From contig NZ_VPFD01000014.1 in NCBI RefSeq assembly GCF_008014745.1, positions 1 through 64,000 on the forward strand: 64,000 bases of DNA, read 5' to 3'. Under the pieces are notes generated by a model. That model saw only the letters and a program-made list of their open reading frames with translations, searched no databases and had not been told where the DNA came from. Numbering within the stretch: the stretch's first letter is position 1; each line of letters opens with the position of its first letter. Of the stretch, positions 55,370-64,000 are shown in pieces. The translations under genes and the position numbers were made by a program. The DNA is from Massilia arenae (GTDB lineage: Bacteria; Pseudomonadota; Gammaproteobacteria; Burkholderiales; Burkholderiaceae_D).

Positions 55370-55795
55370 ATGTCCAGAAGTATCCCCGAGAACATTACGC
55401 AAGAAGATCTGCGCATTCCCGTAGTCGAGGAGCAACTGACTGTCGGCACCCGTATTGTTGAAACCGGGCGCGGCGTTCGTATCCACAAAACGATCTCGGA
55501 GCAGCCGGTCGTCATCGACGAGCGCCTGATGCGCGACGAGATGGAGATCGAGCGTGTGCCGGTGGACCGGATTGTTGCGCTTGAAGATAAACCTGCTACC
55601 CGCTACGAAGGCGACACGCTGGTAGTGCCGGTTTTCGAAGAAGTGCTGGTGGTTGAACGCCGCTTGCGCATCAAGGAAGAACTTCGCATTACCCGCATCC
55701 GGCATGAAGAACGCTACCAGGACACCGTCTCGCTCAAAGCCGAGCAAGTCGAGGTGGAGCGCTTCGACGATGCCGAAAAGCCGCATACACCATGA
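55370..55795 (+). CDS. DUF2382 (YsnF/AvaK-type) protein
   Basis: This 141-residue protein consists of two DUF2382-like segments (IPVVEEQLTVGTRIVETGRG; VPVFEEVLVVERRLRIKEEL). The family is associated with stress and often paired with PRC-barrel or GsiB-type genes; its molecular role is unknown. ATG 55370 has GGAG about 7 bases upstream. The gene starts an apparent two-gene unit with the larger DUF2382 protein 24 bases downstream. Confidence 0.85.
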   Translation: MSRSIPENITQEDLRIPVVEEQLTVGTRIVETGRGVRIHKTISEQPVVIDERLMRDEMEIERVPVDRIVALEDKPATRYEGDTLVVPVFEEVLVVERRLRIKEELRITRIRHEERYQDTVSLKAEQVEVERFDDAEKPHTP

Positions 55796-55819
55796 CATCA
55801 CCATAACGGAGGAATGAAC

Positions 55820-57001
55820 ATGCAACATACTCTTGTAGCTGTATTCGATAATCATGCCAGCGCCCAAAGCGCGCTGGACGAATTGCTGGCATCGGGTTTT
55901 TCGCGCCAGGATGTACGTCTGTCTGGCGGCGCAAACAGCGCCGGCACGACCGCCGGTACCGCGACGACGACCGACGCCGATGGTGATACCGGCATTGGCA
56001 ATAGCATCAAGAATTTCTTCAGCGACCTGTTCGGCGATGACGACGATGCCAGTCGTGTCAATCGCTACGAAGGCGCCGTCTCGAGCGGAAAGCACGTCGT
56101 CACGCTGAGCGCGGATTCGTTGTCCGAAGTCGAGCGCGCCGCCGATATCGTCGAACGCTTCGGCCCGGTCGATATCGACGAGCATTCGGACGGTGTTGGA
56201 CACGCAGCATCGGCCGGCGCCATGATGGCGGGAAGCCAGAGTGGCATGCAGTCGTATTCGACCTCGGCCCAATCGACTCAATCGGCCCAATCGGCCCAAT
56301 CGGCCCAATCGGCCAGTATGACCAACCAGAGCACGTCTGCCGGCGCTTCGATGCAACGCGATACCGGAACCCAGACCATCCCGGTCGTGCAAGAAGAACT
56401 GAAGGTCGGCAAGCGTGAAGTGCAGCGTGGCGGTGCGCGTATCTACTCGCGCGTGGTCGAGACGCCGGTCAATGAAAGTATCGGCCTGCGCGAAGAGCAC
56501 GTCGATGTACAGCGCCGTGTGGTCGATCAACCCATCAGCCCGTCGGACGTGACTGCGTTCAAGGAACAAACCATCGAGATGCGTGAGACCGCCGAAGAAG
56601 CAGTGGTGCAGAAATCGGCCCGCATTGTCGAGGAAGTTACCATTGGCAAGCAAGTTAGCGAGCGTCAGGAACAGATCCACGACACCGTACGCCACACCGA
56701 GGTGGAAGTCGAACGCCTGGGCGAAGCGACCACCGACGATGACAGCTATTATCGTAACCACTTCCAGAGCAATTACGCGACGGCGGGCGATGCATACGAC
56801 GACTATTCGCCAGCCTACACCTACGGCTCGCAAATGCGGGGTCAATACGCTGGTCGCCAATGGGAAGACGTTGAAAACGACCTGCGCACCGACTGGGAGA
56901 CGCGTAACCACGGGGGCGTTTCTACTTGGGAAAAAATGAAGGCGGCAGTTCGTCATGGCTGGGACCGCATGACAAACGATTCGGATGTACGTCGCTCTTG
57001 A
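55820..57001 (+). CDS. Large DUF2382 stress-type protein
   Basis: The protein (about 393 residues) has an N-terminal general-stress-like domain (TLVAVFDNHASAQSALDELL, ASGFSRQDVRLSGG). A Gln-Ser-Ala repeat tract is followed by a C-terminal DUF2382 domain (about 190-310; IPVVQEELKVGKREVQRGGA; EEAVVQKSARIVEEVTIGKQ). A tail with Tyr/Asp-rich sequence resembles YsnF/AvaK proteins. ATG 55820 is preferred (GGAGG about 7 bases before); ATG 55814 is too close to it. It is probably cotranscribed with the preceding gene. Confidence 0.85.
   Translation: MQHTLVAVFDNHASAQSALDELLASGFSRQDVRLSGGANSAGTTAGTATTTDADGDTGIGNSIKNFFSDLFGDDDDASRVNRYEGAVSSGKHVVTLSADSLSEVERAADIVERFGPVDIDEHSDGVGHAASAGAMMAGSQSGMQSYSTSAQSTQSAQSAQSAQSASMTNQSTSAGASMQRDTGTQTIPVVQEELKVGKREVQRGGARIYSRVVETPVNESIGLREEHVDVQRRVVDQPISPSDVTAFKEQTIEMRETAEEAVVQKSARIVEEVTIGKQVSERQEQIHDTVRHTEVEVERLGEATTDDDSYYRNHFQSNYATAGDAYDDYSPAYTYGSQMRGQYAGRQWEDVENDLRTDWETRNHGGVSTWEKMKAAVRHGWDRMTNDSDVRRS
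56264..56316 (+). repeat. In-frame 9-bp tandem repeat (Ser-Ala-Gln tract)
   Basis: TCGGCCCAA is repeated about five and a half times (one unit varied to TCGACTCAA), coding for an (Ser-Ala-Gln)n linker inside the large DUF2382 protein. Slippage would change linker length without a frameshift. Confidence 0.85.
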
Positions 57002-57028
57002 TGCGCTGCTAGCCATTCCGATATAAAC

Positions 57029-57057
57029 AAAAAACGGCGCAACAGCGCCGTTTTTTA
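57029..57057 (+). terminator. Terminator after the DUF2382 genes
   Basis: AAAAAACGGCGC, AACA, GCGCCGTTTTTT: a strong stem with T-run, 28 bases after the stop. Confidence 0.9.
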
Positions 57058-57200
57058 TTTGCCTTAAGTCATGTCGAATTGCAGGCTCGGGCGTAAGCAT
57101 CTGGCACGACTTCTTTTTAGTACCCTGACGCTGAAAGAATGCAATGGGGGAACAGCTCGCCGCAATTACTTGATGCTCAGCGAGCGACGCGCTCGATTAT

Positions 57201-58361
57201 TCAAGAAAAGCGACTCTTATCGCTCAGTTTTGCCAAAGACGAGTGCAGCGGTAACTGGCGCGCATCGCAGGGTATATCGATGGAAAACGTAGTTCCGGTA
57301 TCGGCAGCACTGTCGAGAACGACGGTACCACTATGGCGTATTGCAACGTCCTGCACAAATTGTAAGCCTATGCCCCAGCCTTTTTGTTGATGCGTTTCTC
57401 CACGGTTGAGAAAGCGAAAAATGTGATCATGTTGCTCTTCATCGATAGGGTTACCACTGTTGTGCACCGAGAGAACAAGCCGGCCATGAGCTTGCGATAC
57501 ATCGATGGTCACCTGGTTACCGCTGCCATATTTCACAGCATTCCCGACCAAATTCTCCAATGCCCGCAAGAGGGCATTGCGGTCCCACCATCCATACACC
57601 GACTTGCCTGTCACCGCGCAGCTAACGGTGGCGTCCACGCTAACATTAGCGTCATTGGCGACCTGCCCAGCGATCTCAAGCGCATCAAAGTGGTTGATCT
57701 CCAGTTGTTCAGTTTTGACGGGGGCGGCATTAATGGCGTCCAACTGTTCTTGGAGCATCGACTCAAGTCGTCGCGCCTGATCGACGATTTTTCCAGCGAT
57801 TTTTATTACGTCGCTATGACTTGATTTAGATAGCAATTGCGCAGCAGTCATTATTACTGACAAAGGCGTACGCATGTCGTGGGTTAGGCTTGCAGCGATC
57901 CTTTCCCGGAACGCCGACTGAATCGCGGCAAATTCGGACACTGCTTCGCGGATGGCCTGGTCAAAGGAACGCGTGATGATTGTCAGCTCCTCCGATGTGA
58001 ACAATACATGGCGAGATGCGCACACTTCGTGCAGGCAATCGCGCAGGATTTGGTACTCCTGCACTACTTCGGCCGTTTTATACTCAGTCGTACGAGCCCG
58101 CTCAGCACCATGTCCCGCTGCGGCCGACGTATTGCTGGCTGCATTTTCGCGCCCAATGGCAGGCGAGAGCGCTTCGACAAGGTTGCCATAAAACATAGGA
58201 AGCGTGTCGAGCAGAATGGGGTGGGCAACGGCGGCGGCACCGATCAATCTTGCGCGAACTCGGCCCTCCCATTCAGCAAACACATCCTCTCGCACGGCAA
58301 GAACCTGGCGGGCAGTGACGCTCAGTTGAATTTTGGCATTAGTGAGGTCTGTTGAGAGCAT
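57201..58361 (-). CDS. Soluble sensor histidine kinase
   Basis: This 386-residue kinase has an N-terminal helical RsbRD-like sensor region (about 1-150, no membrane helix), an H-box (ASLTHDMRTPLSVIM, near 158-172), N-box ENLVGNAVKYG and G-box KGWGIGLQFVQ. It has no receiver domain, and no partner regulator lies next to it. It is convergent with the DUF2382 stress genes; a role in stress signalling is inferred from context only. Confidence 0.9.
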   Translation of the reverse strand: MLSTDLTNAKIQLSVTARQVLAVREDVFAEWEGRVRARLIGAAAVAHPILLDTLPMFYGNLVEALSPAIGRENAASNTSAAAGHGAERARTTEYKTAEVVQEYQILRDCLHEVCASRHVLFTSEELTIITRSFDQAIREAVSEFAAIQSAFRERIAASLTHDMRTPLSVIMTAAQLLSKSSHSDVIKIAGKIVDQARRLESMLQEQLDAINAAPVKTEQLEINHFDALEIAGQVANDANVSVDATVSCAVTGKSVYGWWDRNALLRALENLVGNAVKYGSGNQVTIDVSQAHGRLVLSVHNSGNPIDEEQHDHIFRFLNRGETHQQKGWGIGLQFVQDVAIRHSGTVVLDSAADTGTTFSIDIPCDARQLPLHSSLAKLSDKSRFS

Positions 58362-58612
58362 ATATGGGAATAGAGTTGCTTAATTGGCATGCGCAAAGTG
58401 GGTAGGAACAGCAGCTCGGATACACCTGGCAGAGAGCAATAGCGGATTGTACAAGCAACTGAGGATGGCGCGGGTAGCTGCGCCCGGTAGTGGATGTGAC
58501 GACGCTGGCCGACTGGCAGATTCTGACTACTCGAGGCGGTATCGTTTAAAACGACGTTGATCGGTTAGATTGAGGCCTACGTCCTACAAATAAAGCGGGA
58601 ATTAAATCGCCT

Positions 58613-58727
58613 TACGAACGGCTGCTTTTGGCCGAATCCGGCTGTTCATCTGAGCATATCAGGCCACCAGGGCGGAAAAGTCGCGGACTGTCACGAAGGG
58701 CTGGAACCGACCCAAAGCAGCCCTTCA
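58613..58727 (+). repeat. About 115-bp dispersed repeat, copy B
   Basis: Head GGCTGCTTTTGGCCGAATCC + GGCTG, middle GGAAAAGTCGCGGAC, tail GACCCAAAGCAGCCCTTC, matching copy A module by module. It lies in the gap 58362-58743 between the kinase promoter and the SulP stop. The rest of that gap shows no gene. Confidence 0.75.
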
Positions 58728-58743
58728 CCAGCAGGTGTCAAGG

Positions 58744-60225
58744 CTAATGGCCGACTAGCACATCATGACCGTCATGCTTATTGTGGACACCGAATTTGTC
58801 GACCAAGGTGGCACTTGCTTCGTTGAGGCCCTGCACTTCTACTTGCGCACCGAGCCTGCGGAATTTGAACACAACCTTATCCAAAGCGCTGATTGCAGTG
58901 ATGTCCCAGAAATGTGCACCGGTAAGATCGATGTGTACTTTCTCCAGGGCCTCGGTGTAGTCGAACGAATGAACAAGCTGATCCGAGGAAGCGAAGAAGA
59001 CCTGTCCTGCCACGTGGTAGCGGCGAGTGCGACCAGTGTCGTCAATCTGGGAGCTAACATCCAAGAGTCGGCTGACCTTCTGAGCGAAGAAAATACCGGA
59101 CAGCAGGACGCCAGTCAGGACGCCTTTCGCCAGGTCATGGGTTGCCACAGTAACGGTGACCGTAGCAAGCATCACGACGTTGGAGCTGAGCGGGTGCTCA
59201 CGCAAATGGCTGATCGAGCCCCAGTTGAATGTTCCGATGGACACCATGATCATCACCGCGACTAGCGCTGCCATCGGTATTTGCCTGACCCACTCTCCAA
59301 GAAACACTACCAGGATGAGGAGCACGACGCCGGCCGTTAAGGTCGAAAGCCGACCACGCCCACCGGACTTCACGTTAATGACCGACTGACCGATCATCGC
59401 GCAACCCGCCATGCCTCCGATGAAACCGGTTGCAATGTTTGCTACGCCCTGGCCTACACATTCCCGGTTTTTGTCGCTTTTGGTGTCAGTGAGATCGTCG
59501 ACGATCGTGGCTGTCATCAGTGACTCAAGCAGCCCTACGACCATTAAGGTCGCCGAGTATGGAAGGATGATCTGGAAGGTTTCGAGATTGAAGGGCACGT
59601 TCGGAATCAGGAAGGATGGCAGGCTATCCGGGAGCTGCCCCATGTCGCCGACGGTACGTATATCCAGGCCGAGTGCGATCGAAGCCCCCGTTAGTACGAC
59701 GATTGCAACCAGCGGAGACGGGATAGCGCGCGTTACATACGGCAAGCCGTAGATGATGGCCAGACCGGCTGCAGTAACGGCGTACACGTGCCAGGAAACG
59801 TTCGTCAGCTCGGGCAACTGGGCCAGGAAGATCAGGATGGCGAGCGCATTCACGAAGCCGGTTACGACCGAGCGTGAGACGAAACGCATCAGCCGGCCAA
59901 GCTTAATCCATCCCGCAGCAATTTGAAGAGCCCCGGCAAGGATCGTCGCTGCGAGCAGGTAGTCGAGGCCATGGGCTTTTACCAGGGTAACCATGACGAG
60001 GGCCATTGCTCCAGTAGCGGCCGAAATCATGCCAGGACGGCCACCGAAGAAGGCGATCAGGGTCGCGATGGAGAATGAAGCGTACAGGCCAACTTTCGGG
60101 TCAACGCCGGCAATAATGGAAAAGGCAATCGCTTCTGGGATGAGTGCGAGTGCGACAACAAGACCTGCAAGTAGGTCATTGCGAATGTTAGAAAACCAGT
60201 CTTGGCGAATTGTTCGGACAGACAT
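58744..60225 (-). CDS. SulP family anion transporter with STAS domain
   Basis: The 493-residue transporter has an N-terminal membrane domain of ten or more helices ([20 protein letters not shown], then [32 protein letters not shown]) and a C-terminal STAS domain (about 395-490; [20 protein letters not shown]). SulP proteins move sulfate, bicarbonate or other anions; this shorter type includes bicarbonate and sulfate carriers. No carbonic anhydrase or sulfate gene lies next to it to settle the substrate. Confidence 0.93.
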   Translation of the reverse strand: MSVRTIRQDWFSNIRNDLLAGLVVALALIPEAIAFSIIAGVDPKVGLYASFSIATLIAFFGGRPGMISAATGAMALVMVTLVKAHGLDYLLAATILAGALQIAAGWIKLGRLMRFVSRSVVTGFVNALAILIFLAQLPELTNVSWHVYAVTAAGLAIIYGLPYVTRAIPSPLVAIVVLTGASIALGLDIRTVGDMGQLPDSLPSFLIPNVPFNLETFQIILPYSATLMVVGLLESLMTATIVDDLTDTKSDKNRECVGQGVANIATGFIGGMAGCAMIGQSVINVKSGGRGRLSTLTAGVVLLILVVFLGEWVRQIPMAALVAVMIMVSIGTFNWGSISHLREHPLSSNVVMLATVTVTVATHDLAKGVLTGVLLSGIFFAQKVSRLLDVSSQIDDTGRTRRYHVAGQVFFASSDQLVHSFDYTEALEKVHIDLTGAHFWDITAISALDKVVFKFRRLGAQVEVQGLNEASATLVDKFGVHNKHDGHDVLVGH

Positions 60226-60277
60226 AAATTTACCTTCTTCTCAAGCGGATATCGCTGAGTACAGATGAATGAGCACG

Positions 60278-60293
60278 GTACGCGAATGCGTAC
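60278..60293. promoter_or_regulatory. Palindrome upstream of SulP gene
   Basis: GTACGC, GAAT, GCGTAC, 53 bases before the SulP start on the minus strand: a possible operator. The whole gap 60226-60651 otherwise holds no gene apart from the repeat head at 60564. Confidence 0.35.
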
Positions 60294-60563
60294 GCACAGG
60301 GGATCTGGAACGAGCATTGAGAGCACGATGCCGAAGGCGGCATCGGTCAACCTGTCGGAGAGAAGGTGTCTTACGGAGGAGTAACGGAACAGAAATAACC
60401 GCGCGGCAGACCTACGCCTGGGTAGGAAGGCTCATCTCGACCGAGACATGGACCAGCGCAATCAGCGGCGTGTTTCGCGCGCGAGATCGTGTCGGATGTA
60501 CGGAAGTGATTGGTCATAGTCCGCCATTTTGCACTGCAACATAGGCGTAGTCAAGGCAAGCCT

Positions 60564-60594
60564 AAATGCCCGCTAATGGCCGAAATCAGCCGGT
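60564..60594 (+). repeat. Head module of the dispersed repeat (C), next to recombinase
   Basis: AAATGCCCGCTAATGGCCGA + AATCAGCCGG aligns with the head of copies A and B (AATGGCCGCTCTTGGCCGAA in copy A). It is followed by the recombinase gene, not by the repeat's middle and tail. Confidence 0.6.
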
Positions 60595-60651
60595 GGTTGC
60601 CAAGCCGATTTCGCCGACAGTTGGCGGCCGACCAGGGCCAGCAGCAGCGCT

Positions 60652-61278
60652 CTACGCCTCGGTTTGCTCAGCTATCTCAAGTGCATCATCGACTTCGATG
60701 CCGAGGTATCGTACTGTACTTTCCAGCTTGGTATGTCCCAAAAGTAGCTGAACCGCACGAAGATTTTTGGTCCTTCGATAGATTAGTGTCGCTTTCGTTC
60801 GACGCATTGTATGTGTGCCATAAGCCATAGTATCGAGCCCGATCGACTCGACCCATCTCCTGACGATGCGCGCGTACTGTCGCGTGGACAAATGTGGCGA
60901 TTCTGTCACCCTGCTTGGAAAGAGAAAAGAATTGTTGGAAAGCTTGGCTTGATCAATCCACGCCAGCAACGCCTGCCTTGTGATATCAGTGACCTCAAAC
61001 TGCACTGGTCGATGCGTTTTACGTTGCATCACAATCGCACGGTGCATGATGCTGCGCCCCTGTGCGATATCGCTGACTTTTAAACTCAGTAAGTCGCAGC
61101 CTCGGAGCTTACTGTCAATGGCAAGGTTGAACAGGGCAAGGTCCCTGACTTTTCCGGTTAGCTGGAGGCGAATCCGGATCGCCCATATCTCCTTCAACTT
61201 CAACGGTGTCTTCTGGCCTACCAGTTTCCCCTTGTTCCAGGCCGCTTGATGAGACGGTGTTTGCGTGTTCGGTTTCAT
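60652..61278 (-). CDS. Short tyrosine recombinase (catalytic domain only)
   Basis: This 208-residue protein lacks the usual N-terminal arm-binding and SAM-like domains beyond a short basic region (HQAAWNKGKLVGQKTPLKLK). The catalytic domain has Arg in SKLRGCDLL, HTMRR, LLGHTKLES and Tyr in TVRYLGIE. AGGAGG lies five bases before ATG 61278. Similar short integrases are widespread in proteobacteria with no known element. Here the gene lies between head and tail modules of a dispersed repeat. Confidence 0.9.
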   Translation of the reverse strand: MKPNTQTPSHQAAWNKGKLVGQKTPLKLKEIWAIRIRLQLTGKVRDLALFNLAIDSKLRGCDLLSLKVSDIAQGRSIMHRAIVMQRKTHRPVQFEVTDITRQALLAWIDQAKLSNNSFLFPSRVTESPHLSTRQYARIVRRWVESIGLDTMAYGTHTMRRTKATLIYRRTKNLRAVQLLLGHTKLESTVRYLGIEVDDALEIAEQTEA

Positions 61279-61342
61279 GAGGTCCTCCTGTGGGATCGGA
61301 CCTCATTCTGGCGTACTCATACTGTAGTGAAGAACGGCAGCA

Positions 61343-61364
61343 CCCGACCCAAAGCAATCATTCG
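61343..61364 (+). repeat. Tail module of the dispersed repeat (D)
   Basis: CCCGACCCAAAGCAATCATT matches the tail of copies A and B (GACCCAAAGCAGCC). It overlaps the last codons and stop of the LysR gene (61358-61360). Confidence 0.6.
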
Positions 61365-62383
61365 ACGGCAGTACCTGACGAACGAGCGCCCTTACCCGAG
61401 CCACGCTGTTCGAGGCTTGCAAGGTGGTTGGCATCCTTCATGAAATCGACAAACGCGCGTAGCTTCCCGGGCATATGAGAGCGATGCGGGTAATAGATAT
61501 GGAACGCGTCGTCTGACGCGCTGTCTTCCATCAAAATGCGCTCCAACGATCCGGCAGCTATTTCCTGACGCACGAAATCTTCGTAAGCGAAGGCAATCCC
61601 GGCACCGCGAACCGCTGCATCAACTACCGAGTGCATGTCGTCGAATATTAAGCGGCCTTGCACGTCGATGTGAACCATCTGGCTGCCCACCTGGAATTTC
61701 CAATCGAACAGCCTGCCACCGAACGAATAGCGCTGCCGGATGCAGTCATGCTCGAGCAGATCCTCAATCCGCTCTGGGCACGAACGCTCCCGAAAATAGT
61801 TTGGTGCTACCAGCACGACACGTCGTTGCACCCCGCCGAGTTGCACAGCGACCATATCGTTTTGAACCTTCCGGCCCAATCGAATGCCGGCGTCGAACCC
61901 GGCGCTGACAATATCGCTGAGTTGATTGTCCAGCGATATCTCCAGATTGATCGCTGGGAATGCGGCGAAAAACGCATCGACATGCGGTTCGACCAGAATG
62001 CGATAAGCCACGTATGACAAATTAATTCGCAGCAAACCCGAAGGCCGATCCGCTCCGTGGCTCACCTGAGCTAGGGCGCCGCGAATGCTTGCAAGCGCCG
62101 GAGCAATGGACGCGTTTAATGCAGTCCCGGCCTCGGTCAAGCCGACGCTGCGTGTGGTGCGGTTGAACAACCGCACGCTGAGTTGTCCTTCAAGAATTTT
62201 GATCGTACGCGACATCGCTGTAGGCGTTACCCCCAGTTCCGCAGCGGCCTTGGCAAAGTTAAGCAGCCGGGCAGCCGCCTCGAACGCCATGAGACCTGGC
62301 AGGTGGATTGGTGTCAGTGCCAAGGCGTCACTACCTACCGCCGACATTCGAGCCGATTTTCTAATTATGTCGTTTATGGTCAT
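61358..62383 (-). CDS. LysR-family transcriptional regulator
   Basis: The 341-residue regulator has an N-terminal helix-turn-helix (LMAFEAAARLLNFAKAAAEL, then GVTPTAMSRTIKILEGQL) and a C-terminal substrate-binding domain (about 120-320). It is divergent from the Old Yellow Enzyme gene with about 100 bases between, so it probably controls that gene. ATG 62383 is used; ATG 62347 is also possible. The C-terminus (SSGTAVE) is coded by the dispersed-repeat tail and may differ from homologues. Confidence 0.92.
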   Translation of the reverse strand: MTINDIIRKSARMSAVGSDALALTPIHLPGLMAFEAAARLLNFAKAAAELGVTPTAMSRTIKILEGQLSVRLFNRTTRSVGLTEAGTALNASIAPALASIRGALAQVSHGADRPSGLLRINLSYVAYRILVEPHVDAFFAAFPAINLEISLDNQLSDIVSAGFDAGIRLGRKVQNDMVAVQLGGVQRRVVLVAPNYFRERSCPERIEDLLEHDCIRQRYSFGGRLFDWKFQVGSQMVHIDVQGRLIFDDMHSVVDAAVRGAGIAFAYEDFVRQEIAAGSLERILMEDSASDDAFHIYYPHRSHMPGKLRAFVDFMKDANHLASLEQRGSGKGARSSGTAVE

Positions 62384-62482
62384 TCGGTATCTCTATTTAT
62401 GACGATTTACTTCATTATCAATCATCTCTAAAGTGGATGTATAGCGAACTTTACTGCGGCGCTTCACTACTAACGAGGAACC

Positions 62483-63592
62483 ATGACGATGCTTGACAAC
62501 AGCTTACTTACCGATCTCTTCACTCCCAGCAGTTTCGGTGCGATATCTACTGCAAACCGCATTGTCATGGCTCCTGTCACGCGCAGTCGTTACGGTGAAG
62601 ACGGGGTACCTGGTGCCTTGCACGCGACGTACTACGCCCAGCGCGCCAGTGCTGGTTTGATCGTATCGGAAGCGACTAACATTTCGCCACAGGGGCGCGG
62701 CTATGCCGCAACCCCCGGCATCTGGAACGATGCGCAGGTCGCAGGATGGAAGCAGGTTACCGATGCGGTTCACGCTGCGGGCGGCAAGATTGTTTGCCAG
62801 TTGTGGCACGTGGGCCGTTTTTCCTCCGTGGAACTACAGCCTGATGGCGGCGCACCGGTGGCTCCGTCGGCGATCAAAGCCGAAGGCAGCACTTATACAA
62901 CTGAAGGATTCGTGCCGGTTTCGATGCCGCGTGCGCTAGAAACCAAAGAAATCGCCGACATCATCGCGCAGTATGTACACGCTGCGAAAAATGCTCTGCG
63001 TGCAGGGTTTGACGGTGTTGAAGTGCACTCGGCCAATTGTTATTTACTCGACCAGTTCTTGCGCGACTCCACTAATCACCGCACCGACCAGTATGGAGGC
63101 GCCCGGGAAAACCGCGTGCGCTTGACGCTCGAAGTTACAGAAGCAGTCGTAGCCATTTGGGGTGGAAACCGTGTTGGCATCCGTTTGTCGCCTGTCACAC
63201 CAGATGTTGGTAACACACCGCTCGACAGTAACGTCATGGACACCTATGGCCACCTGATCGGAGAACTCAACCGGTTCGAGCTGGCGTATCTGCATGTCGT
63301 CGAAGGTGCAACCGGTGGCTCCCGTGCAGTGCCGGAAAATGTCGACCTCGACCAACTGCGGGCTATGTTCACCGGTCCCTACATTGGCAATAACAATTAC
63401 GACCTGAATCTCGCCATCGATCGACGTGCGCAAGGAAAGATTGACGCTGTGGCATTTGGCCGTCTGTTCATCGCCAATCCGGACTTGGTGGAGCGTCTGC
63501 GTCGCGGGAAGGACCTTACCATCGCACCACGCGAGTCTTACTACAACGGCGGTGCAAAAGGGTTCACGGACTGGCCCGTCGCCAGTTTGTGA
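62483..63592 (+). CDS. Old Yellow Enzyme family alkene reductase
   Basis: This 369-residue FMN-dependent reductase has a TIM-barrel. It shows NRIVMAPVTRSR near the start, the C-terminal-half pair HSANCYLLDQFLRDSTNHR, and YGGARENRVRL. The active-site segment has HSAN where Asn pairs with His. It reduces activated C=C bonds or nitro compounds with NAD(P)H (NemA/XenB-like). GAGGA precedes ATG 62483. The divergent LysR gene and the following NTF2-like gene suggest a response to electrophiles. Confidence 0.93.
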   Translation: MTMLDNSLLTDLFTPSSFGAISTANRIVMAPVTRSRYGEDGVPGALHATYYAQRASAGLIVSEATNISPQGRGYAATPGIWNDAQVAGWKQVTDAVHAAGGKIVCQLWHVGRFSSVELQPDGGAPVAPSAIKAEGSTYTTEGFVPVSMPRALETKEIADIIAQYVHAAKNALRAGFDGVEVHSANCYLLDQFLRDSTNHRTDQYGGARENRVRLTLEVTEAVVAIWGGNRVGIRLSPVTPDVGNTPLDSNVMDTYGHLIGELNRFELAYLHVVEGATGGSRAVPENVDLDQLRAMFTGPYIGNNNYDLNLAIDRRAQGKIDAVAFGRLFIANPDLVERLRRGKDLTIAPRESYYNGGAKGFTDWPVASL

Positions 63593-63657
63593 GGATTTAC
63601 GCCAAGGCGGGCGCACCGTCCATCAGCTTTCAAGTCAATCACTTACCGGAGTAACAC

Positions 63658-64000
63658 ATGAGCAAAAATATCAAAGCCGTACCAACAGCCGATTACAACA
63701 GCGTCATCGCCGTCGCCCAAAAATACGTGGACGGCCTGCGTGCCGGAAGCGTCGAGCAGGTTGCCGAGGCATTCCATGACGACGCCGTTATGTACGGTTT
63801 CACCAATGGTCAACTCTTGGGCGGGCCAATTGACAACCTGTACAAATTTGTCACGCAGAACGGGAAAGCGCCGAAGATCACTACGCGCCTGGACGTTTTG
63901 GCGATCACGCCTACTACTGCCGTCGTACGTGTGGACATGGAACAGGATGCCATCGGCGCAGACTACAACGACTACCTCACGTTGATCAACATCGCCGGCA
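63658..64000 (+). CDS. NTF2-like (putative lumazine-binding) protein, partial
   Basis: The first 114 codons lie before the window's right edge. MSKNIKAVPT is followed by VIAVAQKYVDGLRAGSVEQV, AEAFHDDAVMYGF and TTAVVRVDMEQD, a pattern of the SnoaL/NTF2-like Lumazine_bd_2 family. CCGGAG lies 6 bases before ATG 63658. It is probably cotranscribed with the reductase 65 bases upstream. Its role is unknown. Confidence 0.8.
   Translation, partial: MSKNIKAVPTADYNSVIAVAQKYVDGLRAGSVEQVAEAFHDDAVMYGFTNGQLLGGPIDNLYKFVTQNGKAPKITTRLDVLAITPTTAVVRVDMEQDAIGADYNDYLTLINIAG

Noticed and set aside
55337-57100. A 587-codon minus-strand open frame across the DUF2382 genes
   Set aside because: It is antisense to two recognised genes with ribosome-binding sites and a terminator; its composition is artefactual.
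1-64000. CRISPR arrays, rRNA genes and restriction-modification or toxin-antitoxin pairs
   Set aside because: I looked for regularly spaced repeats, rRNA signatures and typical two-gene defence pairs and saw none that I can support.

Overview
The window reads as a chromosomal segment of a GC-rich betaproteobacterium, most likely Oxalobacteraceae (Massilia/Telluria/Duganella-like). Support comes from the protein sequences, a PEP-CTERM protein, DUF4214 and DUF2382 proteins, and an AAHS-type MFS transporter. This assignment is from family composition only; no rRNA is present. Bases 1 to about 46 kb are GC-rich with core-type genes. From about 46.2 kb to the end the base composition is visibly lower in GC, and mobile-element functions appear.

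Layout. 1-530: tail of a transposase and inverted repeats. 0.5-9.5 kb (minus strand): a complete high-affinity K+ uptake system, kdpFABC plus kdpDE, with a small membrane ORF ahead of kdpF and a TorF-like porin upstream. The porin and kdp promoter regions share sequence elements. 9.7-16 kb: a CAP/DUF4214 lipoprotein, LPS heptose genes (hldD, waaF) and an ABC-F ATPase. 16-20 kb: a metal-uptake cluster (DUF2946, TonB-dependent receptor, PepSY membrane protein). 20-30 kb: fatty-acid desaturase, TerF-like VWA protein, TerC/CBS membrane protein, amidohydrolase, CoA-transferase, MFS transporter, sterol-desaturase-type hydroxylase and a PEP-CTERM protein. 30-45 kb: DinB protein, two diguanylate cyclases, an orphan protein with an Hcp-like N-terminus, tRNA-Ser(GGA), acs, yqhA-like, class I fumarase, murI, tRNA-His(GTG), pentapeptide-repeat protein, YXWGXW protein, TonB-C protein and a chemoreceptor.

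46.2 to about 55 kb looks like an integrative mobilizable element inserted at the 5' end of dusA. It has a tyrosine integrase next to dusA, a MobV-like relaxase with a hairpin-rich candidate oriT, two proteins ending in ribbon-helix-helix domains, a frameshifted exonuclease gene, a decayed gene and several uncharacterised cargo genes. I could not find its far end.

55-64 kb holds two DUF2382 stress-type proteins, a histidine kinase, a SulP anion transporter, a short catalytic-domain-only tyrosine recombinase, a LysR regulator divergent from an Old Yellow Enzyme reductase, and the start of an NTF2-like protein. A repeat of about 115 bp occurs intact twice (55.1 and 58.6 kb). Its head and tail modules also flank the short recombinase gene, suggesting a recombinase element with non-autonomous derivatives. 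This, together with the dusA element and the Hcp-like fusion, is the most interesting part of the window.
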